From Mesorhizobium sp. 1M-11 (lineage in GTDB: Bacteria > Pseudomonadota > Alphaproteobacteria > Rhizobiales > Rhizobiaceae), in the NCBI RefSeq assembly GCF_001303895.1, contig NZ_LJSD01000043.1, positions 62,001-126,000 of the forward strand: a stretch of DNA of 64,000 nucleotides. Direction: 5' to 3'. A model generated the notes under the pieces. The model saw only the letters and a program-made list of their open reading frames with translations, did no database searches and was not told the DNA's origin. Of the stretch, positions 1-9,521 are shown in pieces. Every line of letters begins with the position of its first letter. Within the stretch, counting starts at the first letter, position 1. The translations under genes and the position numbers were made by a program.

Positions 1-1
1 C

Positions 2-421
2 GGCGAGGATGCCGAGTTCCTGCAAACCGTTGCGCCGCTGCTGAGCCAGGCTGTGCTCAAGCACTATCGCGACTTGCGGCCTGAAGTCCTTGAAGATCAA
101 GGATCATTGCTGCAGAGCGTGCTGGCGCAAGCGTTGAGAAATTTCGGGCGCAGTGTGCTGACCCCACGTGAATGCGAAGTCGCCCAATTGATCCTGCGAG
201 GCTTTTCCGTGAAGGGCGCTGCTTCGCGGCTCGGCATTTCGCCAGCGACGGTGAAGCTGCATCGCCGCAATCTCTATGCAAAACTCGATATCGCTTCCCA
301 GACCGCGCTGTTTTCGCTGTTCATCGATGCCGCCGCATCGGCAGGCAATGCGTCGGAAGATCCCCTGATCGCTTATCTCGGCCGGCGCGGCCAACTGACG
401 GGGCAACTGGCGCCTCATTGA
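2..421 (+). CDS. LuxR-type response regulator, C-terminal part (5' end outside window)
   Basis: The reading frame is open from the first bases of the window, so the start lies upstream and only about 139 residues are seen. The C-terminal half is a LuxR/NarL helix-turn-helix: LTPRECEVAQLILRG begins the domain and ISPATVKLHRRNLYAKL is the recognition helix region. The residues before it (about 50) are helical and could be the end of a GAF or similar sensory domain, but too little is visible to decide. It is likely a DNA-binding transcriptional regulator in the cytoplasm. It converges on the exporter gene that follows, so its target cannot be read from context. Confidence 0.8.
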   Translation, partial: GEDAEFLQTVAPLLSQAVLKHYRDLRPEVLEDQGSLLQSVLAQALRNFGRSVLTPRECEVAQLILRGFSVKGAASRLGISPATVKLHRRNLYAKLDIASQTALFSLFIDAAASAGNASEDPLIAYLGRRGQLTGQLAPH

Positions 422-459
422 GGGATCGGCAGGACCGTCCCGATCGCTACGTCACATGT

Positions 460-1359
460 TCACGCCTCTGCCGTTGCCTTGCTGCGGCTGGGTAAGGTCA
501 TCGCAACAACTCCGGCAATGACCGTCACCAATCCGATTGCAGCTGTTGTGGTAACAGTCTCTCCGAGGAAGATGACGCCGATCGCCACGCCGATGGGAAC
601 CCTAAGATAGGCCTGTGCGGTGGCGCCGACCGAGCCCAGCGTTTGCAGCAGCCGGAAGTAGATCGCGAAGGCAAGCGCGGTTGAAAAGACGGAAAGGCCG
701 AGCAGCGCGAGTAAAGAGTGCGTCGAAGGCGCCAGTGACCAGGGGTGATCGACGACCAGGCTGAGCGGTATGAGCATCATCGCTCCCGCAATCAGCGAGC
801 CAGCGGCGGGGATCATCGGGTCCGTCCCCTTGAAGCTTTTGCCCGTAATCGCTGCGGCGCCGTAGCAGATGGTTGCAGCCACCATCGCAAGCTGCGCCCA
901 CAATTGCGTGCCCAGCCTGTCCAGCGCCTGTATCCCGATGATCAGGCATGCGCCGGCAAGCCCGGCAACGACACCGAACAGCTTGCGGCTCGTTACCGGT
1001 TCATGCCTTGTGATGAGTGCGGTGAGCAGGAAGGCGAAGATCGGCGTCAGCGAATTGAGGATGACGGCGAGTCCCGCATCGATCGAGCGTTCGGCCCAGG
1101 CGATCAGCGTGAAGGGCACCGCGCTGTTCAACACCGCCTGCAGCACGAACCGGCCCCACATCGTCGCTTGCGTCGGCAATCGCAGGCCACGCCAGTGCAA
1201 GACCCCAAGCAGGATCAGTCCAGCGATCAGGGTTCGCGCTGCGATCAGCGTCACCGGTGGGATGGTCTCCACGCCGACCTTGATGAAGGTATAGGAGGCG
1301 CCCCACAGCGTCGACAGAAGGACGAGCAAGGCAAGTTCGGGAGCGGTCTTGGCGGGCAT
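460..1359 (-). CDS. DMT-superfamily (EamA) transporter
   Basis: A 299-residue inner-membrane protein with about ten hydrophobic segments and two EamA repeats. The first repeat opens with LVLLSTLWGASYTFIKVGVE, typical of the drug/metabolite transporter family, and the second repeat contains FRLLQTLGSVGATAQAYLRV, the usual end-of-repeat motif. The length is normal for the family (about 300). These proteins export small metabolites or amino acids, but the substrate cannot be deduced. The start ATG at 1359 immediately precedes the first membrane helix. The gene stands alone, convergent with the LuxR-type gene. Confidence 0.88.
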   Translation of the reverse strand: MPAKTAPELALLVLLSTLWGASYTFIKVGVETIPPVTLIAARTLIAGLILLGVLHWRGLRLPTQATMWGRFVLQAVLNSAVPFTLIAWAERSIDAGLAVILNSLTPIFAFLLTALITRHEPVTSRKLFGVVAGLAGACLIIGIQALDRLGTQLWAQLAMVAATICYGAAAITGKSFKGTDPMIPAAGSLIAGAMMLIPLSLVVDHPWSLAPSTHSLLALLGLSVFSTALAFAIYFRLLQTLGSVGATAQAYLRVPIGVAIGVIFLGETVTTTAAIGLVTVIAGVVAMTLPSRSKATAEA

Positions 1360-1494
1360 GGCGGGTCGTGCTGTCCTTGTGACGTTTCATCGTCCTCTAG
1401 CGTGTTGCCGTCATGCAATGTTTCGATTTGGATCGAACTGTTGGGCCACGCTTTTCGCAAGGAGCCGCGATCTGGAGGCAGCAGCCGGTGGTAC

Positions 1495-1592
1495 TTAGAG
1501 CATTTTCCGTTTTTTACGAAAACGCTCTAAGTCTCTGTTTTTACGCAATGTCGAACGGAAAACCGTTGCGCACTTTTCCTGGAATTGCTCTA
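1495..1592. repeat. Rhizobiales-type palindromic intergenic repeat
   Basis: Two modules are visible. A near-palindrome runs 1495-1530, with TTAGAGC and GCTCTAA ends and an interrupted TTTTCCG...CGAAAA core. A second arm at 1531-1592 ends, on the minus strand, with CTAGAGCAATTCCAGG and a GGAAAA..TTTTCC-like core. From memory this wording (GAGCAATTCCAGGAAAAGTG...AACGGTTTTCCG) recurs in intergenic DNA of Mesorhizobium and Rhizobium genomes, in the style of RIME elements. The edge at 1590-1592 supplies the TAG stop of the adjoining VOC gene. Confidence 0.75.
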
Positions 1593-1973
1593 GCCCGCTT
1601 TGCGTTCCACCAGCCCGATGGTGTTGCCGGCAGGATCTTTCAGGAAAGCCATCCACTCACTTTCGCCGGCCGGGCCGAACAGGCCATCGATGTCGTGGTG
1701 CACCATTGCTGGCGCAGCAGTGAACGGTACGCCGGCGGCTTTGGCTTCAGCGTGGAAGGTCTCGATGTCGGTGATGTCGAGGTAAACGGTGCCTGCCGGC
1801 ACGCCGTCGGCGAAATAGAGCCGCACGCCACCTGCCATGATGAAGGCCATGCCGGGTGGATCGAAACGCGAATGCAGGGACAGACCCAGCACCTCGTGCC
1901 AGAAGGCCAGCGTGGTATCGAGATTTCGCCCGGCCGACAGCGCGACCTGACGGACCGCGCCGATCGAAGGCAT
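1590..1973 (-). CDS. VOC (glyoxalase/bleomycin-resistance fold) protein
   Basis: A 127-residue single VOC module: an early beta-alpha unit with FWHEVLGLSLHSRFD, then a second half ending WMAFLKDPAGNTIGLVERK, the classic metal-ligand Glu region (GNxIGLVE) of the superfamily. Such proteins are small metal-dependent isomerases, dioxygenases or binding proteins; the substrate is unknown. I chose the ATG at 1973 (MPSIGAVRQ) over an upstream one because it begins one base after the erpA stop codon, implying an erpA-VOC operon with coupled translation. The stop codon lies inside the flanking palindromic repeat, so the extreme C-terminus has been set by that insertion. Confidence 0.85.
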   Translation of the reverse strand: MPSIGAVRQVALSAGRNLDTTLAFWHEVLGLSLHSRFDPPGMAFIMAGGVRLYFADGVPAGTVYLDITDIETFHAEAKAAGVPFTAAPAMVHHDIDGLFGPAGESEWMAFLKDPAGNTIGLVERKAG

Positions 1974-1974
1974 G

Positions 1975-2322
1975 TTAGATCGAGAAACTGGTCCCGCAGC
2001 CACAGGAGGCAACGGCGTTGGGATTCCTGATCTGGAAGGACTGGCCCATTAGATCGTCGACGAAGTCGATGACCGAGCCGCCCATATAGATCAGTGAGAT
2101 GTCGTCGATGAGGATAGTGGCGCCGTCGCGCTCGATGGCGACGTCGTCGTCATTGCGGGTGTCGACCAGGTCAAATTTGTACGAGAAGCCCGAACAGCCG
2201 CCACCTTCGACGGCAACGCGCAATGCCGTTTTGCCGGGTTCGTCGCCAACGATCTTGGAAATCCGCTTCGCGGCGGATTCCGTCATCTCGACCTTCATGG
2301 CGGTTTTGGCGTCGGCACCCAT
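1975..2322 (-). CDS. erpA: A-type iron-sulfur cluster carrier, ErpA/IscA family
   Basis: A 115-residue HesB/IscA-fold protein. The three cluster-binding cysteines are present: one in [11 protein letters not shown] and two in the C-terminal [11 protein letters not shown]. It receives Fe-S clusters from the SUF/ISC scaffold and hands them to apoproteins in the cytoplasm. The start at 2322 (MGADAKTAM) was preferred because the residues further upstream are not family-like. The gene is divergent from dgt with about 73 bases between the starts and is followed by the VOC gene one base downstream. The erpA|dgt-argS arrangement is common in Rhizobiales. Confidence 0.92.
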   Translation of the reverse strand: MGADAKTAMKVEMTESAAKRISKIVGDEPGKTALRVAVEGGGCSGFSYKFDLVDTRNDDDVAIERDGATILIDDISLIYMGGSVIDFVDDLMGQSFQIRNPNAVASCGCGTSFSI

Positions 2323-2395
2323 GGGCGTCACCTTGCGTTCGGTTCTGCATGATAGGTATGAAGCGGGGCGGGGCAAGTCAACAGCGACAGGGGCG

Positions 2396-3610
2396 ATGAC
2401 CAGCGAGCTTGGCGATATCGGCTTCGGCTACCGGCCACGCGCAGCCTATGCGTGCGACCCGGCGCGTTCGCGCGGCCGCCTGTTCGACGAGGCGGAAAGC
2501 CCGACGCGCACGCCTTTCCAGCGCGACCGGGACCGCATCATCCATTCTACTGCGTTTCGCCGGCTGAAGCACAAGACGCAGGTCTTCGTTGCGCATGAGG
2601 GCGATCACTACCGCACCCGACTCACCCACACGATCGAGGTGGCGCAGATCGCGCGGGCGCTGGCCCGTGCTCTCTGCGTCGACGAGGATCTGGCCGAAGC
2701 GGTGGCGCTGGTTCACGATTTCGGCCATACGCCCTTTGGCCATACCGGTGAGGATGCGCTGAACGAGAAGATGACGCTCTGGGGCGGTTTCGACCACAAC
2801 GCGCAGTCGCTGCGTGTCGTGACGCGGCTGGAGCGCCGCTATGCCGAATTCGACGGGCTGAACCTGACCTGGGAGACGCTGGAGGGGCTGGTCAAGCACA
2901 ATGGTCCGTTGACGGATGCCGCGGGCAGAGGGTTGAAAGGGCCGGTACCAAGGGCGATCCTTGACTATTCGGAACTGCACGACCTCGAACTGTCGCGCTA
3001 CGCCAGCATCGAGGCGCAATGCGCGGCCATCGCCGACGACATCGCCTACAACACCCATGACATCGACGACGGTATTCGCTCGGGTCTCATCAGCCTCGAC
3101 ATGCTGGAGGCCGTCGGTCTGCCGGGGTCGATCCTCAAGGGCGTCCGCGAGCGCTATCCGGCGCTTGATGCGGTCCGCACCGGTCACGAACTGATGCGGC
3201 GCCAGATCACCATGATGGTCGAGGATGTCATCGTCACCGCCAAAACCAATCTCGCCCGTCTTTCTCCCGGCAGCCCGGACGCTGTGCGGGGTGCCGGTGA
3301 GACCGTCGTGCGTTTCTCCGACGAGATGGCGCTGGCGGAGAAGGAGTTGAAGACCTTTCTCTATGCGCGGCTTTACCGTCATCCCGAAGTGATGCGCGTT
3401 CGCGCCGATGCCGAGCAGATCGTGAAGGACCTGTTCGACGCCTATTTCGCCGATCCGCGCGCAATGCCGGATGGCTGGCGTGAAGGGCTCGATCGCGCCG
3501 AGGCCCGCATCAAGGCGCGCGACGTGGCGGATTTCATTGCTGGCATGACCGACACCTATGCGTTGAAGGAGCACCGACGTTTGTTTGACCGAACGCCTGA
3601 TTTGAGCTAG
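2396..3610 (+). CDS. dgt: Deoxyguanosinetriphosphate triphosphohydrolase-like protein
   Basis: A 404-residue HD-domain phosphohydrolase of the short (type 2) dGTPase family, which splits dNTPs to deoxynucleoside and triphosphate. The metal-binding HD motifs are visible: [16 protein letters not shown] supplies the first His, [20 protein letters not shown] the HD pair, and [19 protein letters not shown] the distal Asp. The N-terminal [19 protein letters not shown] is characteristic. The start at 2396 (ATG-ACC-AGC) sits behind a purine-rich AGGGG and gives the family length; an in-frame extension upstream would cover the erpA gene. It is probably co-transcribed with argS, 62 bases downstream. 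Confidence 0.93.
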   Translation: MTSELGDIGFGYRPRAAYACDPARSRGRLFDEAESPTRTPFQRDRDRIIHSTAFRRLKHKTQVFVAHEGDHYRTRLTHTIEVAQIARALARALCVDEDLAEAVALVHDFGHTPFGHTGEDALNEKMTLWGGFDHNAQSLRVVTRLERRYAEFDGLNLTWETLEGLVKHNGPLTDAAGRGLKGPVPRAILDYSELHDLELSRYASIEAQCAAIADDIAYNTHDIDDGIRSGLISLDMLEAVGLPGSILKGVRERYPALDAVRTGHELMRRQITMMVEDVIVTAKTNLARLSPGSPDAVRGAGETVVRFSDEMALAEKELKTFLYARLYRHPEVMRVRADAEQIVKDLFDAYFADPRAMPDGWREGLDRAEARIKARDVADFIAGMTDTYALKEHRRLFDRTPDLS

Positions 3611-3672
3611 GCCGGGCACGATTTTCGCCGGCCAAAGACCGGTTCTTCTCGCATAAACGCAGAGCAGTTTTC

Positions 3673-5430
3673 ATGAATATCTTCGCCGACTTCACAGCGC
3701 GGGTCATCAAGGCCGTGAAAAGCCTTGATCTGAAAGACAAAGATGGTGGTACGCTCGATCTTGGCCGCATCGCTGTCGAGCCACCGCGTGACGCCAGCCA
3801 CGGCGATCTCGCAACCAACGCCGCGATGGTGCTGGCCAAGCCCGCAGGTCAGAATCCGCGCGCATTGGCCGAGCGCATCGTTGAAGCCTTGCGCGGTGAT
3901 GCCGACGTCTCCGGCGCAGAGGTGGCTGGACCGGGTTTCGTCAACCTCAGGCTTACGGACGCGTTCTGGCACCGGCATCTCACCGGTCTGATCGACGAAG
4001 GCCAGGATTATGGCCGCTCGAAGATCGGCGAGGGTCTCGCGGTCAATGTCGAATATGTCTCGGCCAATCCAACCGGGCCGATGCATGTCGGCCATACGCG
4101 CGGTGCCGTCGTCGGCGACACGCTGGCCAACCTGCTCGCCTTCGCCGGCTACAAGGTGACGAAGGAATATGTGATCAACGACGCCGGCGTGCAGATCGAC
4201 GTGCTCGGCCGCTCCGCTTTCCTGCGTTACCGCGAGGCGCTGGGCGACGAGATCGGCGAAATCCCGCCAGGCCTCTACCCCGGCGATTATCTGGTGCCGG
4301 TAGGGCAGGCGCTGGCCAAGGAGTTTGGCCGTAACCTGCTGCAGATGCCGGAAGATGAAGCGCTGGCCATCGTCAAGGATCGCACGATCGATGCCATGAT
4401 GGTGATGATCAAGGAAGACCTCGCGCTGCTCAACGTCCATCACGACGTTTTCTTCTCCGAGCGCACGCTGCATGCCGACAACGCCAAGGCGATCCGCGCG
4501 GCGATCGCCGATCTGACGCTCAAGGGGCACATCTACAAAGGCAAGCTGCCGCCCCCCAAAGGCGAGAAGCCTGACGACTGGGAAGACCGCGAGCAGACGC
4601 TGTTCCGTTCGACGGCGGTCGGCGACGACATGGATCGTGCGCTGGTCAAGTCCGATGGCTCCTTCACCTATTTCGCCGCCGATGTCGCCTATCTGAAGGA
4701 TAAGGTGGAGCGCGGCTTCGACGAACTGATCTATGTGCTCGGCGCCGACCACGGTGGGTACGTCAAGCGGCTGGAGGCGCTCGCCAAGGCGGTTACCGAC
4801 GGTCGCGTGAAGCTCACGGTGCTGCTGTGCCAGCTGGTGAAGCTGTTTCGTGATGGCGAACCCGTGCGCATGTCGAAGCGCTCCGGCGATTTCGTCACGC
4901 TGCGCGAAGTGGTCGAGGAAGTCGGCCGCGATCCGGTGCGTTTCATGATGCTCTATCGCAAAAGCGACGCTCCGCTCGACTTCGACTTCGCCAAGGTCAC
5001 CGAGCAGTCGAAAGACAATCCTGTCTTCTATGTGCAGTATGCATCCGCGCGCTGCCATTCGGTATTCCGGCAGGCGAGGGAGCAGCTCAACATCGTCGAT
5101 CCGTCGCGCAAGCAACTGTCGGCCGGGCTTGATCTGCTGAAAGACGAGGGTGAGCTTGCGCTGATCAGGAAGCTCGCTGAATATCCACGTTTGATCGAGC
5201 AGGCGGCGCAGTCGCAGGAGCCGCACAGATTGGCTTTTTACCTGTATGATCTGGCCAGTGGCTTCCATGCACAGTGGAACCGTGGCAACGATCATGTAGG
5301 CTTACGTTTTGTTAAGGTTAACGACCCACAATTGACCTATGCCAGACTCGGGCTGGTGCAGGCTGTTCTGGACGTATTGTCGTCTGGCCTGGCGTTGATC
5401 GGAGCGGATGCCCCGACCGAAATGCGCTAG
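3673..5430 (+). CDS. argS: Arginyl-tRNA synthetase
   Basis: A 585-residue class Ia aminoacyl-tRNA synthetase that charges tRNA-Arg. Visible parts in order: the N-terminal Add-1 domain (about 1-100), the HIGH-type signature in [20 protein letters not shown] (about 135-155), the Rossmann catalytic core with [15 protein letters not shown], the KMSKS-type [12 protein letters not shown] loop (about 397-408), and an alpha-helical DALR anticodon-binding domain ending in [18 protein letters not shown]. The length is normal. It follows dgt and precedes the SPOR-domain gene, as in other Rhizobiales. Confidence 0.97.
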   Translation: MNIFADFTARVIKAVKSLDLKDKDGGTLDLGRIAVEPPRDASHGDLATNAAMVLAKPAGQNPRALAERIVEALRGDADVSGAEVAGPGFVNLRLTDAFWHRHLTGLIDEGQDYGRSKIGEGLAVNVEYVSANPTGPMHVGHTRGAVVGDTLANLLAFAGYKVTKEYVINDAGVQIDVLGRSAFLRYREALGDEIGEIPPGLYPGDYLVPVGQALAKEFGRNLLQMPEDEALAIVKDRTIDAMMVMIKEDLALLNVHHDVFFSERTLHADNAKAIRAAIADLTLKGHIYKGKLPPPKGEKPDDWEDREQTLFRSTAVGDDMDRALVKSDGSFTYFAADVAYLKDKVERGFDELIYVLGADHGGYVKRLEALAKAVTDGRVKLTVLLCQLVKLFRDGEPVRMSKRSGDFVTLREVVEEVGRDPVRFMMLYRKSDAPLDFDFAKVTEQSKDNPVFYVQYASARCHSVFRQAREQLNIVDPSRKQLSAGLDLLKDEGELALIRKLAEYPRLIEQAAQSQEPHRLAFYLYDLASGFHAQWNRGNDHVGLRFVKVNDPQLTYARLGLVQAVLDVLSSGLALIGADAPTEMR

Positions 5431-5532
5431 GTTCGACCGAAAAGCCTGTCACCATTTGCCCACATTGCGCTGGTAGGGGCCAACCTTCCGCGACGTCCAT
5501 GGCGTCCGATGAGTGCGAGTTCGGGAACGACA

Positions 5533-8500
5533 ATGGCAGACAGAACCCAGGCGCGTGTAGCCAACCACAACGACATCGCAAGTGACGATCCGTTCGCGGA
5601 ACTGACCCGCATCATGGGCTTTGATCCGCGTGAGCCGGTGCAGCGCCAGGCGGCGCCGCAGCCGACTGCCGGGCAGGCCGAAGATTTCGACATCGACCTC
5701 GAAAAGGAATTGATGGGCGAATTCGAGGCTTACGATGAAGAGCCGGTCGCTGCGGCGCAGCCGCTCGCCGCCCTTCCGCCGCAGGCCACCGAGCCGCATG
5801 CCGATGAAACGGTCGACGACGATTTCGTCGCTTCGATGGAGCAGGAGTTCCGTGCTGCCGAACCTGCGGTTTCAGCCGTAGCTGCTCCGGTCGAGGATGA
5901 TGCTCCAGACTTCGATTTCGCTGCCGCCGCTGAAAGCCTGGACGAACAGGCCTTTGACGAGGCTGTCGCGATCGATGATGAGGTTCAGCCGCAAGCCACG
6001 CCGACCGGACAGCAGTTCGAAGATTACGAAGCCGCGATGAGCGACGTTGATTTCGGCGATCTCGACTTCGCGGACGAAACGGCCGGGGATCCTGTCGCGA
6101 CGGTAGAACCCGTCGTTGCCGAGCAAGTTTCTGCCGAGCCTGTTGCCGAGGAGTCGGCATCATTTGCCGTCGAGCCGAGCGCTGTCGTTGCTGGCGATGA
6201 TTTCGATGCGCATTTCGACACAGCCATGGCCGATGTCGATATGGATTTCAGCGCACACGATGAGGCGCCGGTTGTTGCGGCGGAGGCGACTGAAGTCGAG
6301 GCTGTCGAAGTCGAGCCGGCGCAGTCCGAGCAGACATTCATGCCAACCTTTGGCCATCATGCGCAGCCGGCGGATGTCGTTGCCGAGGATGAGCCTGCTT
6401 TCGACGTCGATCTGGAGGACGCCTTCAACGACGAGAGCGAGGCCGTGGCGATTGCCGCCGCCGAACCCGTTGCCGCAGTGGCCGCTGAAACCCCGTCCCT
6501 CGCTGCGCAGGACCGCAGCCTGGAAGACGAGCTCAACGCGCTGCTTGGACGCATGACCGCACGCCCTGCTGCCGCCCCATCTGCTGAAGCCGAAGCTTGG
6601 CGCCCGCAGTTTGCCGCGGCTCCAGCCACGGTTGAACTGCCGGCTCAGCACGAGGTCGAAGCCGATCTTGACGCTTCGTTGGTCGAGGAATTCGCCGCTG
6701 CCGATATCGAAGCGGTCGACGAGATCCCGCATGCTGAAGACGACATCGATTTCGACACCGACGCCTTTGATGCGGCGATGGCCGGCGGTATGGATACACT
6801 CGACGAGGAACCGGTCGAGCAGGTCGAAGAAGATCCGGTCGAAGCACTGAAATGGGCGGCTCCAGCCGCGGCTGCCGCTACCGCTACCTTCGCGCAGCCC
6901 ATGCGGGCTTGGAGCCGCGGCAATCCGGTGGCGCCTTCGTCGCAGCCATACTCCGCGCCTGCGCAGCAATACTCTGCATCCGTCCAGCAGTTCTCGACGC
7001 CGGCGCAACTGCCCCCGGTTCAGCCGGCCATGCAAGTCGAACCACGCGCGGAGGCCGCGCCGCAGCCGGTTGTTCAACCTGCCGCCGCGTCCTGGCAAAA
7101 GCCCGCACAGCCGGTTCGCGAAGACGTGCCGGATATCGAGACCATGGATGTGCCGGAGCGTGTCGTTGCGCTTGCGGACGATCTTGATATCCCGGAAGTT
7201 CCCTTCGAACAGGACAAGCCCGAAACCTCGAACTTCGACGAACTCGATGCCGAATTCTCGACGCTTCTCAACGAGATGCTACCGGGTGAATCGGCGGCGC
7301 CTGCGAAGACGGCTCAATATGACGACGACGCCAACAACTACAAGCGCGACCGTGTCGAGATGCCGGCTTACGCTGACACGCCGCAGGCCGCTGCCGCGGC
7401 TGCCGCTTACGCTGATCTCGGTTACCAGGGCTACGATTCCCGCAATCCGGGGCATGCCATGCCAGCCGAGGGCGGCCAGATTGCCGACGACGGTTTCGAC
7501 TATGATCCGGACCTTGAAGAGGGCATGACCATCCCGGACGCGGCTGCTGCCGAAGCGAATGAAGCGCCGCGTCGTCGCGGTCTGCTGATCGCCGCTCTGG
7601 TCGGTGCGGTCGCCGTAGTCGGCGGCGTTGGTGCCTTCGCTTTCTCGTTCGGCGGTGGTTCGAGCTCGGATGCGCCGGCTATCGTCAAGGCCGACAGCCA
7701 GCCGATGAAGGTGAAGCCGGAAAATCCGGGCGGAACCGTCATTCCCAACCAGGACAACAAGGTTTATGACGCCGTCGCCAAGGGCGCCCGTCCGGCTACA
7801 CCGACCCAGCCGAAGCTGGTCGCGAACGCCGAGGAGCCGGTGGATGTCGTCGCCAAGGAGCAAGCCGACCGGGCTGAGCGCAATGCCGCCTTCTCGGGCA
7901 CGGACGACAGCGAAGGTGATGCGCAGGGGCAGAATACCGCGCAACAGCCGGTGAAGTCGGAAGACCGCGTTGCTCAGATTGCACAGGAAAACGCCGTCAC
8001 GCCGGAAGGCGCGCTGGTAACGCCGCGCAAGGTTCGCACCATGGTGGTCAAGCCAGACGGTACACTTGCCCCGCGCGAGGAGCCGGCTGCAGCTCCTGTT
8101 GCGGCTTCCGAACCGACCGACCCGACGCCACAGCGTGTCGCGCCGGATCAGACAGGCACCGTTCCGCAGGCCGGCGCCGATCAGCCCGCACTGAAGCCGG
8201 CGAAGCCGAGCACCGTCGCTGCAACCCCGTCCGCTGCCCCGCTGGCGCCGCAGCGCCCGTCTGACCAGCCGGTCGACATAGCCGGCGAGATCAAACCGCA
8301 GGCACAGCAGCAGCAGGTCGCTTCGGCACAGCCCCAGGCTCCGGCGCCTGCAACTGCTGGCTGGTCCATGCAGATCGCCTCGCAGCCGACTGTCGAGGGT
8401 GCTCAGTCGACCTATCAGGATCTGGCTCGCCGCTATTCGAATGTGCTGGCAGGCCGCAGCGCCAACATCGTCAAGGCCGACGTTGCCGGCAAGGGCACCT

Positions 8501-8598
8501 TCTACCGGGTGCGCGTGATGGCGCAGTCCCGCGAAGACGCCATCAAGCTGTGCACCAGCTACAAGGCGGCTGGTGGCAACTGCTTCGTCTCGAAGTAA
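5533..8598 (+). CDS. Large acidic SPOR-domain membrane protein
   Basis: About 1021 residues. Roughly the first 680 are predicted cytoplasmic, acidic and low in complexity (rich in D, E, A, P, V). They carry short recurring acidic modules such as DDPFAELTRIMGFDP, DIDLEKELMGEFEAYDEEP, NFDELDAEFSTLLNEML and DIDFDTDAFDAAMAGG. One membrane helix follows (LLIAALVGAVAVVGGVGAFA, about residues 680-700), then a proline/alanine/glutamine-rich periplasmic linker and a C-terminal SPOR domain (from GWSMQIASQPTVEGAQ to CFVSK) that binds denuded glycan strands at the division septum. ATG 5533 (MADRTQAR) is preferred; an alternative ATG at 5509 adds eight residues. It lies downstream of argS and ends in a clear terminator. 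Its exact role in division is not established by sequence. Confidence 0.9.
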   Translation: MADRTQARVANHNDIASDDPFAELTRIMGFDPREPVQRQAAPQPTAGQAEDFDIDLEKELMGEFEAYDEEPVAAAQPLAALPPQATEPHADETVDDDFVASMEQEFRAAEPAVSAVAAPVEDDAPDFDFAAAAESLDEQAFDEAVAIDDEVQPQATPTGQQFEDYEAAMSDVDFGDLDFADETAGDPVATVEPVVAEQVSAEPVAEESASFAVEPSAVVAGDDFDAHFDTAMADVDMDFSAHDEAPVVAAEATEVEAVEVEPAQSEQTFMPTFGHHAQPADVVAEDEPAFDVDLEDAFNDESEAVAIAAAEPVAAVAAETPSLAAQDRSLEDELNALLGRMTARPAAAPSAEAEAWRPQFAAAPATVELPAQHEVEADLDASLVEEFAAADIEAVDEIPHAEDDIDFDTDAFDAAMAGGMDTLDEEPVEQVEEDPVEALKWAAPAAAAATATFAQPMRAWSRGNPVAPSSQPYSAPAQQYSASVQQFSTPAQLPPVQPAMQVEPRAEAAPQPVVQPAAASWQKPAQPVREDVPDIETMDVPERVVALADDLDIPEVPFEQDKPETSNFDELDAEFSTLLNEMLPGESAAPAKTAQYDDDANNYKRDRVEMPAYADTPQAAAAAAAYADLGYQGYDSRNPGHAMPAEGGQIADDGFDYDPDLEEGMTIPDAAAAEANEAPRRRGLLIAALVGAVAVVGGVGAFAFSFGGGSSSDAPAIVKADSQPMKVKPENPGGTVIPNQDNKVYDAVAKGARPATPTQPKLVANAEEPVDVVAKEQADRAERNAAFSGTDDSEGDAQGQNTAQQPVKSEDRVAQIAQENAVTPEGALVTPRKVRTMVVKPDGTLAPREEPAAAPVAASEPTDPTPQRVAPDQTGTVPQAGADQPALKPAKPSTVAATPSAAPLAPQRPSDQPVDIAGEIKPQAQQQQVASAQPQAPAPATAGWSMQIASQPTVEGAQSTYQDLARRYSNVLAGRSANIVKADVAGKGTFYRVRVMAQSREDAIKLCTSYKAAGGNCFVSK

Positions 8599-8621
8599 AC
8601 CGGACGAAACCTTCCGAACAC

Positions 8622-8655
8622 AAACGGCGCGGCTTTGGCTGCGCCGTTTTCTTTT
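8622..8655 (+). terminator. Rho-independent terminator after the SPOR gene
   Basis: AAACGGCGC (8622-8630) pairs with GCGCCGTTT (8641-8649), the loop region is GGCTTTGGCT, and the downstream arm runs into TTTTCTTTT. The orientation fits the end of the argS-SPOR transcript. Confidence 0.85.
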
Positions 8656-8722
8656 GGGAGCCCGGCTTGTTCGTTTATGCGACATGCCGACAAGCAGACC
8701 GCGTGGCTAACAGTGGCAAGCC

Positions 8723-9430
8723 TCAGTTGCTCTTGAGTGACGTTCCTCTCACTTGCCTTGCGCGGTAGGCGCGGCGCACGCGCTCGCGGTTGCCGCACAG
8801 ATCGCTGGCGCACCAGATGCGCGAGCGGTTGTTGGTGTGGTCGATGAAAATGGCCCGGCAATCCTGCGCGTGACAGGTGCCCAGCTTCCTGAGGTCTTCG
8901 GAGATGAGCAGCGTAGAAAGTGTCCACAAAATCGGCCAGAGCGGTTCTGCCAGGTTCCGGCCGGGGAGGTCGTAGGCAGCGCCTTGGCCGCGCGCCGTTG
9001 GCAGCAAACGGGGCGGGGAGACGAGGCGTGCGAGATGGGCATTTATCCCAGGCAACAATGGAGAAAAATCACCGCCTGTCTGAACTGCCTCGGCAAGCTG
9101 GCGGACAGCGCTGCGCAATTCAAGCGCATCGGCCAGCGCATGGCTGGCATCGGCTGGTGCTGCATTCGCCAACCTCAGGAGTTTTTTTCCTGTCGCCGGC
9201 ATCATCGTGGCTCGCGCCACACTCCAGGCAATCAGCGCGCCGTAATCGGCAACCAGATCGCGTTCTTTCGGTGTGCCCGGCAGATCGATCGTATTGATGA
9301 AGTCGAGGCACAAGCTGCCTGCGATAAAGCGATGCGGCCAGCCTGTCTTGGTGTCGGCAAGCAAATGAGCCTCCTTTGTCAGGATGGTTGCGTCGGTTGG
9401 CGATCTTTCCTTGCTAATGCATGTAGCCAT
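8723..9430 (-). CDS. CGNR zinc-finger / ABATE-domain transcriptional regulator
   Basis: A 235-residue protein with the N-terminal ABATE (stress-induced regulator) domain, HRFIAGSLCLDFINTID, and a C-terminal zinc-finger beginning CHAQDCRAIFIDHTNNRSR and continuing WCASDLCGNRERVRRAYR. The latter contains the eponymous CGNR signature and the Cys ligands. These are small DNA-binding regulators, often next to genes they control. The start ATG at 9430 (MATCISKERS) excludes an improbable 48-residue extension. It is divergent from the ABM-like gene at 9522 with 91 bases between them, making that gene its likely target. Confidence 0.88.
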   Translation of the reverse strand: MATCISKERSPTDATILTKEAHLLADTKTGWPHRFIAGSLCLDFINTIDLPGTPKERDLVADYGALIAWSVARATMMPATGKKLLRLANAAPADASHALADALELRSAVRQLAEAVQTGGDFSPLLPGINAHLARLVSPPRLLPTARGQGAAYDLPGRNLAEPLWPILWTLSTLLISEDLRKLGTCHAQDCRAIFIDHTNNRSRIWCASDLCGNRERVRRAYRARQVRGTSLKSN

Positions 9431-9521
9431 TAGTATCTTGGAAATACAGCTCAGGCAACAGGCCGTTGCGCGCCGGAAAACGCTGGCGCCGGGGCATGGG
9501 GCGCAAGCGACGGAGGAAACG

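Noticed and set aside
3607-5295. Long minus-strand open frame opposite argS
   Set aside because: It is a shadow of the GC-rich argS codon usage without any recognisable domain.
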